Assembly (NCBI GenBank): GCA_964529975.1
Contig: CAZGXW010000087.1
Location: 1-7,607 of the forward strand
DNA length: 7,607 bases
Origin: JADFMN01 sp964529975
Lineage (GTDB): Bacteria; Armatimonadota; Fimbriimonadia; Fimbriimonadales; Fimbriimonadaceae
Direction: 5' to 3'
Numbering within the stretch: the stretch's first letter is position 1; every line of letters starts with the position of its first letter. The position numbers and the translations under genes were made by a program. Positions 1-5,840 of this stretch are shown piece by piece. The notes beneath the pieces were generated by a model, which made no database searches, was not told the origin of the DNA, and worked only from the letters and a program-made list of their open reading frames with translations.

Positions 1-1359
1 CATGAGGGCGAGCGTGGAGCCGCACACCGACGACATCGACGTCGAGCCGTTGCTCTCGAGAACTTCGCTCACAAGGAGACAGGTGTAGGGGAAGTCGGGG
101 TCGTCCAGAGGCACGACGGGCTCGAGCGCGCGCTCGGCGAGCGCACCGTGTCCGACCTCGCGTCGACCCGGGCCGCGCATCGGGCGCACTTCGCCGACCG
201 AATACGGCGGGAAGTTGTAGAAGTGCATGTAGCGCTTCTCGCTGATGCTTTCGTCGATCGTGTCGATCGTCTGCGCGTCCTTGGGCATGCCGAGCGTGAG
301 CACCGTCATGACCTGTGTCTGGCCGCGGGTGAACATTCCGGAGCCGTGGACTCGCGGAAGCAACCCCGCCGAAGCCTCGAGCTTTCGGATCTCGTCCGGC
401 TTGCGTCCGTCGGGCCGCATGCCGTCCTCGATGATCGATTTGCGGATGACCTTCTTGACGGCGGAGTCGACCGCGCCCTTGACCTGAGGGAGAAGTTCGG
501 CGTTGTCGGCGTACTTCTGCTGGTACTTGGCGATCAGTTCGTTCTCCAGTTCCGACATAGCGTCCTCGCGGGTCGCCTTGTCAGGGTTGAAGATGCCTTC
601 CTTGATCGCGGCGAGTTCGGCGGACTGGATCTCGGCGACGAGGTTCTCGTCCGACTTCTGGACGATGGGCTCGCGCTTCGGCTTGCCGGCCTTCTTGGCG
701 AACTCCTCGAACTCGCCGCAGATCTTTTGGATCGTCTCGTGGGCGAGTTTGAGCGCCTCGATCATCAGCTCTTCGCTGACTTCGCTCGCGCCTGCCTCAA
801 CCATGCTGATCGCGCCCTTGTGGCCCGCGACGACGAGGTCGAGTTTCGAGACCTTCAAGTCCTCGTTAGAGGGGAAGAGCACGAACTTGCCGTCGATGTG
901 TCCGACCCGCACGCCTGCGACTGGGCCAGCGAACGGCACGTCCGAGACAGCAAGTGCAGCACCGGCGGCGTTGATGGCAAGCACGTCCGGCGGGCAGTTC
1001 TTGTCGACGGAGAAGGCCATGGTTATGACCTGAACGTCGTTGCGCATGCCCTTCGGGAAGAGGGGTCGGAGCGGTCTGTCGATCAAGCGGCTGGTGAGCA
1101 CGGCCTTGTCCGACGGGCGCCCGCCTCGCTTGACGAACCCGCCTGGGATCTTTCCGATGGAGTACTTGCGCTCCTCGAAATCGCAGACGAGCGGAAGAAA
1201 ATCGATGCCCTCGCGGGCTGACTTAGACATGGTCGCGGTGCCAAGGACGACGGTCTCGCCCATGCCCAAAAGGACAGAGCCTCCCGCTTGCTTGGCGACG
1301 CGACCCGTCTCGATGCTGAGGGTCTTGCCCCCAACTTCGATTGTGTGGGTGTGGATCAT
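1..1359 (-). CDS. pnp: Polynucleotide phosphorylase (PNPase), N-terminal 453 residues, truncated by the window edge
   Basis: PNPase is a 3'-to-5' phosphorolytic exoribonuclease of the bacterial cytoplasm that degrades mRNA using phosphate. Reading the minus strand from the ATG at 1359 gives 453 uninterrupted codons to the window edge, against a usual family length of about 700. The first RNase PH-like core carries GKIPGGFVKRGGRPSD and LIDRPLRPLFPKG at about residues 70-105. A charged helical linker follows at about 200-310. The second core begins with RPDGRKPDEIR, FTRGQTQVMT and YNFPPYSVGEV, and the phosphate-binding segment SNGSTSMSSVCG lies at 436-447. The catalytic aspartates and the KH and S1 domains should lie beyond the left edge. 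The start is set by AGGAGG four nt upstream and by the expected N-terminus. The gene is 20 nt downstream of rpsO, so the two are probably co-transcribed. I saw no frameshift. Confidence 0.97.
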   Translation of the reverse strand, partial: MIHTHTIEVGGKTLSIETGRVAKQAGGSVLLGMGETVVLGTATMSKSAREGIDFLPLVCDFEERKYSIGKIPGGFVKRGGRPSDKAVLTSRLIDRPLRPLFPKGMRNDVQVITMAFSVDKNCPPDVLAINAAGAALAVSDVPFAGPVAGVRVGHIDGKFVLFPSNEDLKVSKLDLVVAGHKGAISMVEAGASEVSEELMIEALKLAHETIQKICGEFEEFAKKAGKPKREPIVQKSDENLVAEIQSAELAAIKEGIFNPDKATREDAMSELENELIAKYQQKYADNAELLPQVKGAVDSAVKKVIRKSIIEDGMRPDGRKPDEIRKLEASAGLLPRVHGSGMFTRGQTQVMTVLTLGMPKDAQTIDTIDESISEKRYMHFYNFPPYSVGEVRPMRGPGRREVGHGALAERALEPVVPLDDPDFPYTCLLVSEVLESNGSTSMSSVCGSTLALM

Positions 1360-1363
1360 TTAG

Positions 1364-1369
1364 CCTCCT
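1364..1369 (-). promoter_or_regulatory. Ribosome binding site of pnp
   Basis: On the minus strand AGGAGG is followed by CTAA and then the ATG of pnp. The match to anti-Shine-Dalgarno is perfect, but the four-nt spacing is shorter than usual. It occupies much of the 20-nt gap between rpsO and pnp, leaving no room for a terminator between them, which supports co-transcription. Confidence 0.8.
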
Positions 1370-1379
1370 GCTGGTGTTG

Positions 1380-1661
1380 TCAGCGGGGCTTCACTTCTCG
1401 AATGCCGAGTCTCTGAACGAGCTCGCGGTACTTGTTGATGTCCTTTTCCCGCAGATAGCCCTCAAGTCGGCGCCTTCGGCCGACCATGCGGAGCAGACCC
1501 ATGCGCGAGTGGCGGTCCTTCTTATTGGACCGAAGGTGCTCGGTGATCTGCTCGATCCTAGCCTGCATGACTGCGATCTGGACCTCGGTGGACCCAGTGT
1601 CGCCCTCGTGCACGGCGTAATCCTTGATGACTGCCTGTTTCTTGGCCTTGCTCAGCGGCAT
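1380..1661 (-). CDS. rpsO: 30S ribosomal protein S15
   Basis: S15 is a primary 16S rRNA-binding protein that nucleates the platform of the 30S subunit. The 93-residue product is a little longer than the usual 89, because of a short basic C-terminal tail ending KPR. The rRNA-contacting signature is intact: DTGSTEVQ at 21-28, KKDRHSR at 47-53 (D49, H51, S52) and GLLRMVGRRRRLEGYL at 55-70. The ATG at 1661 is chosen because it gives the standard family N-terminus (MPLSKAKKQ). The open frame continues upstream, but that part has no S15 homology. The nearest Shine-Dalgarno, GGAGG, ends 16 nt before the ATG, which is unusually far. It is followed at 20 nt by pnp, the conserved order in many bacteria. 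In other bacteria S15 represses its own mRNA through leader structures, which may apply here. Confidence 0.97.
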   Translation of the reverse strand: MPLSKAKKQAVIKDYAVHEGDTGSTEVQIAVMQARIEQITEHLRSNKKDRHSRMGLLRMVGRRRRLEGYLREKDINKYRELVQRLGIREVKPR

Positions 1662-1691
1662 ATCGGTTGCTGTGAAGCCTCCATAACGTCT

Positions 1692-1758
1692 GGCCCTTTC
1701 TTTGGGGCCTTGGCCGAGCCTCGAGATGCCGCTCTGCGCAACCCCCCGGGGGAGGCTC
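1692..1758 (-). promoter_or_regulatory. Structured leader of the rpsO-pnp mRNA (candidate S15 autoregulatory element)
   Basis: Read on the minus strand, the leader contains a 7-bp inverted repeat, GAGCCTC (1758-1752) with GAGGCTC (1722-1716). Downstream is a compact 5-bp hairpin, GGCCC (1709-1705) and GGGCC (1696-1692), with an 8-nt A-rich loop. The hairpin lies about 30 nt before the rpsO ATG, close to the GGAGG sequence. Many bacteria control rpsO by S15 binding to dissimilar leader folds. The repeats are seen directly; the regulatory role is inferred from that precedent. Confidence 0.4.
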
Positions 1759-1794
1759 CGAACAACGGCACGCCATTGGCTCTGCCAGGCTCGG

Positions 1795-1823
1795 AGGATA
1801 CCAGAGCCTAGGGCAGGGGTCAA
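1795..1823 (-). promoter_or_regulatory. Sigma-70-type promoter of rpsO-pnp
   Basis: On the minus strand there is a -35 hexamer TTGACC (1823-1818), a spacer of exactly 17 nt and a -10 hexamer TATCCT (1800-1795). The predicted transcription start is near 1788, giving a leader of about 125 nt before the rpsO ATG. It is the best-formed housekeeping promoter I found in the window and points in the expected direction. Confidence 0.7.
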
Positions 1824-1827
1824 GCAA

Positions 1828-1852
1828 GGGGGACGTTCGGGGGCGGGACGGG
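1828..1852 (+). other. Potential G-quadruplex motif in the divergent rpsO/gpsA promoter region
   Basis: The plus strand carries GGGGG (1828-1832), GGGGG (1839-1843), GGG (1845-1847) and GGG (1850-1852), with loops of 6, 1 and 2 nt. This meets the usual pattern of four runs of at least three G with loops of 1-7 nt. Two more G-runs lie just upstream at 1811-1813 and 1816-1819. The motif covers the place where a gpsA -35 element would be, and ends five nt before the candidate gpsA -10. Folding is not shown; only the pattern is. Confidence 0.5.
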
Positions 1853-1856
1853 CAAG

Positions 1857-1862
1857 TAAACT
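1857..1862 (+). promoter_or_regulatory. Candidate -10 element of gpsA (near-leaderless transcript)
   Basis: TAAACT fits the TAnnnT core of a -10 hexamer and ends nine nt before the gpsA ATG, so transcription would begin within a few nt of the start codon or at it. No Shine-Dalgarno sequence precedes the ATG. No good -35 is visible at 16-18 nt upstream, where the G-rich run sits. This is a weak call on its own, supported by the same arrangement at two other genes in the window. Confidence 0.35.
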
Positions 1863-1871
1863 GGCCGGCAC

Positions 1872-2858
1872 ATGGACGTCGCGGTGGTGGGTGCCGGGAG
1901 TTGGGGGACGGCGCTGACCCTGGTCTTGGCCCGAAACGGGCACTCGGTCCGGCTCTTTGGGCGGGACGACGAAGGCTTCCATGCGCTTAGGGCGTGCCGC
2001 GAGAACCTCACCTACCTACCCGGGTACGTGTTTCCGGACTCGGTCACGTTCGAAGTTCTGGACAAGGAGCCCATCACAGAGTCAGCGGTGGTCGTAGCCG
2101 TCCCATCCTCGGCGGTCCGGGAGGTCGCCGCATCGCTTTCCTCAGGCCAGACCGTCTGCATAGCCAGCAAAGGGCTGGACGCCGCGACCGGCTCGGTGTT
2201 GAGCGACGTGTTGGCTTCCAGGCGCCCCGGCGCGGGTCTCGTCGCGCTCAGCGGCCCGAACCTGGCGGTCGAACTGGCGCAGGGGATCCCGACTGCCGCG
2301 GTTGCGGCCAGCGCGGACGAATCCCTGGCAGAATCCGTCCGGTCTTTGTTCATGTGCAAGAACTACCGCGTGTACGTCTCTGACGATATGCGGGGTGTCG
2401 AACTGGCTGGATCGTTGAAGAACGTCATGGCGATCGCGGCGGGCATGAGCGACGGACTTGGATTTGGAGACAATACTAAAGGTGCGCTGCTCGCTCGTGG
2501 TCTGAACGAGATGGCGAGGATCGGCGTAAGGATGGGTGCGCGGGTCGATACTTTTCTCGGGGTTGCCGGGGTGGGAGACCTGTTTGCGACCGCGGCCAGC
2601 AGACTGAGCCGCAACTACCGTGTCGGATTTGGACTGGGACAAGGGCGAGACGTGGAAGACGTGTTGAACGAGATCGGACAAGTCGCGGAAGGCGTTTCAA
2701 CGGCAGAGACGGCAGTGCGCCTCGCCCGGGGGCTCAACGTCTCCGCACCGATCACCGACGTCGTCGACGCCGTCATCCGCCGGCGGGTCGCCGCACGGGA
2801 TGCCGTGACGCTTTTGATGGAGCGCGCTCCTGCCAAGGAGGGAGAGTTCGGCTCATGA
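1872..2858 (+). CDS. gpsA: Glycerol-3-phosphate dehydrogenase [NAD(P)+]
   Basis: This enzyme reduces dihydroxyacetone phosphate to sn-glycerol-3-phosphate with NAD(P)H in the cytoplasm, supplying the phospholipid backbone. The 328 residues match the usual family length of about 330. The Rossmann nucleotide-binding loop VGAGSWGTAL is at 6-15, followed by YLPG at 48-51, VAVPSSAVRE at 75-84, SK at 99-100 and the substrate-site segment SGPNLAVE at 127-134. The C-terminal domain has the catalytic lysine in ELAGSLKN (K183), GDNTKGALLARG at 199-210, GVGDLFAT with D236, and SRNYRVG at 246-252. The start is fixed: the nucleotide-binding loop begins at residue 6, and an in-frame TAA lies 15 nt upstream. 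No Shine-Dalgarno sequence is visible. The gene diverges from rpsO and its stop overlaps the folK start by 4 nt. Confidence 0.97.
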   Translation: MDVAVVGAGSWGTALTLVLARNGHSVRLFGRDDEGFHALRACRENLTYLPGYVFPDSVTFEVLDKEPITESAVVVAVPSSAVREVAASLSSGQTVCIASKGLDAATGSVLSDVLASRRPGAGLVALSGPNLAVELAQGIPTAAVAASADESLAESVRSLFMCKNYRVYVSDDMRGVELAGSLKNVMAIAAGMSDGLGFGDNTKGALLARGLNEMARIGVRMGARVDTFLGVAGVGDLFATAASRLSRNYRVGFGLGQGRDVEDVLNEIGQVAEGVSTAETAVRLARGLNVSAPITDVVDAVIRRRVAARDAVTLLMERAPAKEGEFGS

Positions 2859-3373
2859 TCCGTGTCGCTATCGGCTTCGGCTCCAACCTCGGTGATCGCG
2901 AGCAGCACATCGCGGCGGCCGTAAGGATGCTAGAGCGGGTCGTCTCGATCGAAGGGGCCAGCTCCCTCTATGAGACCGCTCCCATGTACGTCGAAGACCA
3001 GCCCGCGTTCCTTAACGGCGTGGTGGTCGGCCTGACCGACCTCGGCCCCTTGTCGCTGGTGGAAGCCTTAAAGAGGATCGAGGCGGAAGTGGGCAGGACG
3101 CCCACGGAACGCAACGGGCCCCGCGAGATCGACCTGGACCTGCTGCTGTATGGTCGTCTAGTGCTCTCGTCGAAGGGCGCGAGGGTCGTTACGGTGCCAC
3201 ACCCTGGACTTGCGTCGCGACGGTTCGTTCTGGAGCCTCTTATGGAGATCGCGCCAGACGCGTTCGTTCCCTTTCTTGGTCCCGTCGAGGCGCTTTTGGA
3301 GCGCGAAGACGTACAATCCCAGGCGGTAAGGAGGATCGAGAATGCCGCAGTTCCGTTATCGAGCGCTCGATAG
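2855..3373 (+). CDS. folK: 2-amino-4-hydroxy-6-hydroxymethyldihydropteridine pyrophosphokinase (HPPK)
   Basis: HPPK transfers pyrophosphate from ATP to 6-hydroxymethyl-7,8-dihydropterin, the step before dihydropteroate synthase in folate synthesis. The 172-residue protein has the family motifs in order: GFGSNLGDR at 7-15, FLNGVV at 52-57, and NGPREIDLDLLLYG at 87-100, where D93 and D95 are the expected magnesium ligands. PHPGLASRRFVLEPL follows at 115-129. It starts inside the gpsA stop codon (ATGA). AAGGAGGGAGAG lies 8 to 12 nt upstream, so translation is probably coupled to gpsA. Its last 32 nt overlap the next gene. No other folate genes are visible here. The C-terminal 30 residues lie beyond the conserved core and are not recognised. 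Confidence 0.96.
   Translation: MIRVAIGFGSNLGDREQHIAAAVRMLERVVSIEGASSLYETAPMYVEDQPAFLNGVVVGLTDLGPLSLVEALKRIEAEVGRTPTERNGPREIDLDLLLYGRLVLSSKGARVVTVPHPGLASRRFVLEPLMEIAPDAFVPFLGPVEALLEREDVQSQAVRRIENAAVPLSSAR
3327..3334 (+). promoter_or_regulatory. Ribosome binding site that fixes the start of the first gspF-like gene
   Basis: TAAGGAGG is a full anti-Shine-Dalgarno match seven nt before the ATG at 3342. It lies within the end of folK. Its strength and spacing show that the 32-nt overlap with folK is real and not a mis-called start. Confidence 0.85.
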
Positions 3374-4616
3374 CACAGGCCGCGAAACGGTCGGCTCGCT
3401 CGACGCCGTCGACGCGAACGCTGCCGTGATGCAATTGTCTCGTCAGGGCTTGAGGCTGAAGATGATCGAGGAGAGCATGGTCTCGGTGGTCTCTTCGCCG
3501 CCCATGGTGCAGGCGCCGGTCTCGATCAACAGTGCCCCTGTGCGCAAAATGGCGCCAACTGCCGCCGGCCCGCGATTCGGGATGCGGCCGTCTAGGCGAT
3601 CGACTTATAGCGACCGGCACTTCATGTTCGCGCAGTTGGCCGGCCTCTTGCGGACAGGGATCACACCGTCAGACGCGCTCTACACCATCCTTTCGCGCGG
3701 GAGTGGGGGGAAGTTTCAAAGCCAGTTCACAGAGATGGCGAAGATGACGAGCGAAGGGATGAGCCTGAGCGATGCGATGGCGCACTATCCCGCCATGTTC
3801 ACCGAGGGGATCGTCGGCGCTGTCCGCGCAGGCGAACAAGGAGGCTATCTTCCCGACGCGTGCCAAACGATCAGCGAGCAACAGAAGCAGACGCGGACAG
3901 TGTTCTATCTCTTTTTCGGAGTCATGCTTTGCATGCCGTTCTTCTTGATCGGTGTGCTTGCCGCGGTCGCCGTATCGTTCGGTCTGAACAAGGGTATCGA
4001 TGCCGTCCGGGACGGCAACGATGGCCCCGCCGTCCAAACAGGAATCTTCGACACTCTTCAAGGTCCCATCGGTATTGGGTTTGCGGTCTTCTTCGTTCTC
4101 CTCATAGTTGGTTACTTCGTCGGCCGCCACCACTCGTTCCGAGCGCTGCGGCACCGAGTCGGACTTGCGATGCCGCCGTTTCGTTGGCGCGCGTACAACG
4201 AGAACCTGGCGCACTTCAGCTATCACTTGGGACGCCTCGCGAAGTCGGGGCTGAGCCCGTTCGCCTCGTGGCGGCTGGCCGCCCAGGCTGTGCCGAACAG
4301 CAAGTACGCGCAAAGGTTGGAGTCGGTCGCAGCAAACCTCAATGAGAACACCAAACTCTCCGATCTCTTGTACAGGGCGAACATGTTTCCACGCGAGACG
4401 GCGAACCTCGTCGAGACAGGAGAACTCACGGGCGACCTTCCTCACGCGCTGGACCAAGTTATGGAAGTGGGCAGGCAGCGCGAAAAGATCGCCACGGCGT
4501 ACATCGGCGTAAAGGCCGGATGCTGGACGTTGCTGATCTTCATCGGCGGCCCAACGCTGCTCGTCGCGATCGTGTACCTCACCTATCTTCGCGGCGTGTT
4601 CCGCATAATCGAGTGA
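3342..4616 (+). CDS. Type II secretion/type IV pilus inner-membrane platform protein, GspF/PilC family (copy 1)
   Basis: GspF/PilC proteins form the inner-membrane platform that couples the assembly ATPase to pseudopilus or pilus growth. The product has 424 residues, close to the usual 400. Residues 1-40 form the N-terminal module (FRYRALDSTGRE). A Pro/Ser/Met-rich linker covers about 45-88. The first T2SSF domain at 92-185 contains the hallmark RAGEQGGYLPDA at 162-173. Hydrophobic segments at about 187-214 and 243-262 are separated by an acidic loop. The second T2SSF domain spans 288-385 with ETGELTGDLPHAL at 358-370, and a final membrane helix lies at about 392-416. The N-terminus aligns with the next gene's product (both start MP, then Y, D and G at matching places), which supports the start. 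It departs from copy 2 in lacking the Tyr-Pro motif before the first helix. gspF and pilC cannot be told apart from sequence alone. Confidence 0.92.
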   Translation: MPQFRYRALDSTGRETVGSLDAVDANAAVMQLSRQGLRLKMIEESMVSVVSSPPMVQAPVSINSAPVRKMAPTAAGPRFGMRPSRRSTYSDRHFMFAQLAGLLRTGITPSDALYTILSRGSGGKFQSQFTEMAKMTSEGMSLSDAMAHYPAMFTEGIVGAVRAGEQGGYLPDACQTISEQQKQTRTVFYLFFGVMLCMPFFLIGVLAAVAVSFGLNKGIDAVRDGNDGPAVQTGIFDTLQGPIGIGFAVFFVLLIVGYFVGRHHSFRALRHRVGLAMPPFRWRAYNENLAHFSYHLGRLAKSGLSPFASWRLAAQAVPNSKYAQRLESVAANLNENTKLSDLLYRANMFPRETANLVETGELTGDLPHALDQVMEVGRQREKIATAYIGVKAGCWTLLIFIGGPTLLVAIVYLTYLRGVFRIIE

Positions 4617-4622
4617 ACGAGA

Positions 4623-5840
4623 ATGCCGGTCTATCAATACTCAGGCAAGACGGTCGACGGACAGACGGAGCGCGGCATGATGATCGGGCAGTCGCTCGAC
4701 GCCGTCGCCCGTCGGCTTGAAGAGAAAGGGATCACCGTCGAGCAACTCGGACTTGCCGAGTCGAACGACCCGCTCAACCAACGGTCTGCCCCTGCATCAC
4801 CGACCGTCTCCTCAGTCCGCGAGGCCTTCGACGATGCGGCGAACAAGGTGAAACTGGAGGACCTCCAGTTCATGTTCATGCAGTTTGGGACGATGCTCAA
4901 CGCTGGGATCAGCGGCGCGGACGCCCTGAACACGCTTGCGAACCAGGCGCGCAGCGGCCGGCTCAAAAGGGTCTTGCAGGAAACGCGCGACCTCGCCGTC
5001 TCGGGGCAACCGATTTCCGAGGGCTTCGGCCGACATCCCGAAGTCTTCTCTCCGCTCATGTTGGCGATGGTCCGCACCGGTGAGCGCGGTGGGTTCCTTG
5101 CCGAACAGTGCAAGCACATGTCGGAGTACATCCGCCGCGACATTGAACTGCGCAACCTCATTAAGAAGGAGACGGCTTATCCAAAGATCGTTATCGGGTT
5201 CTCGATCATCGTCATCTTCGTCGCGAACACGGTGATCGAGGCCGTCGGTAGGGAGGGCGCGCAAAAGATCTGGTCGCCGCTCACGACGCCGTACAACTGG
5301 ATCTTCATCGGCCCCGTGCTTCTCTTGATTTGGTACTACTTCAAGGTCGTGCTCAAGAAGCCGGAGGCAAAGTACAAGTGGGACCGCGGCGTGCTGAAGA
5401 TTCCTTACATCGGACCGACGAGCCACGGGTTTGCGATGGCGAAATTCGGGCGTTCGTTCGGCGCGCTCTACCGCGCTGGGGTGCCTATCGGTGAGTCGGT
5501 GCAACTCTCGGCGGACGCGTGCGGCAACGAGTATGTGCGCGCACAGATCTACCCTGCCGCCGGGCCGATGGAGTCGGGCGAAGGGATCACGAACGCGATG
5601 GCGAGGACCGGCGTGTTCTCGAACATCGTGCTCGACATGACCCGCACAGGAGAAGTGACCGGCGACATCGACGCGATGCTGGAAAAGGTCTCGGAATACT
5701 ACGAGCAGGAGGGCGCGGTGCGAGCCAAGCAGGCAGCGACGGTCCTCGGCGTCGTCGTCATGCTGATCGTCGCAATCTACGTCCTGATCATCCTGATCAA
5801 GTTCTACTCGGAGTATTTCAACTCGCGCGTGGATGTGTAA
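4623..5840 (+). CDS. Type II secretion/type IV pilus inner-membrane platform protein, GspF/PilC family (copy 2)
   Basis: This is a second, divergent GspF/PilC homologue of 405 residues directly after the first. The N-terminal module is at 1-40. The first T2SSF domain at 79-180 has VRTGERGGFLAEQ at 150-162, followed by KKETAYPKIV at 181-190, the Tyr-Pro motif usually found before the first membrane helix. Membrane segments lie at about 188-207 and 226-244. The second T2SSF domain spans 272-372 with TRTGEVTGDIDAM at 340-352, and a last helix lies at about 373-393. The gap from copy 1 is six nt, with only a weak purine run (GAACGAGA) before the ATG, so translation probably depends on ribosomes arriving from copy 1. 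It is the more canonical of the pair. Whether the two form a mixed platform or serve two machines is unknown. Confidence 0.93.
   Translation: MPVYQYSGKTVDGQTERGMMIGQSLDAVARRLEEKGITVEQLGLAESNDPLNQRSAPASPTVSSVREAFDDAANKVKLEDLQFMFMQFGTMLNAGISGADALNTLANQARSGRLKRVLQETRDLAVSGQPISEGFGRHPEVFSPLMLAMVRTGERGGFLAEQCKHMSEYIRRDIELRNLIKKETAYPKIVIGFSIIVIFVANTVIEAVGREGAQKIWSPLTTPYNWIFIGPVLLLIWYYFKVVLKKPEAKYKWDRGVLKIPYIGPTSHGFAMAKFGRSFGALYRAGVPIGESVQLSADACGNEYVRAQIYPAAGPMESGEGITNAMARTGVFSNIVLDMTRTGEVTGDIDAMLEKVSEYYEQEGAVRAKQAATVLGVVVMLIVAIYVLIILIKFYSEYFNSRVDV

Noticed and set aside
148..1221. A 357-codon plus-strand open frame, rich in Leu, Asp, Arg and Val
   Set aside because: It is antisense to pnp, which is unmistakable on the other strand; the frame stays open only because of GC-rich codon use, and the product has no recognisable motif.
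1742..1752. C6G5 palindrome in the rpsO leader as a hairpin or terminator
   Set aside because: There is no room for a loop without losing most of the pairs, and no T-run follows on either strand.
1714..1794. 8-bp inverted repeat CCGAGCCT (1714-1721) and AGGCTCGG (1787-1794) as an rpsO leader stem
   Set aside because: The distal arm falls between the -10 and the predicted transcription start, so most of it would not be in the RNA.
1662..1982. Upstream extension of the rpsO frame giving a 200-residue protein
   Set aside because: The extra 107 residues resemble no S15 protein, run through the predicted rpsO promoter and overlap the start of gpsA on the other strand.
3669..4637. A 322-codon minus-strand open frame
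   Set aside because: It is a shadow of the first gspF-like gene, whose domains and ribosome binding site are clear.
4812..5504. A 230-codon minus-strand open frame
   Set aside because: It is a shadow of the second gspF-like gene, with His/Arg/Asp-rich composition typical of antisense frames in this GC range.
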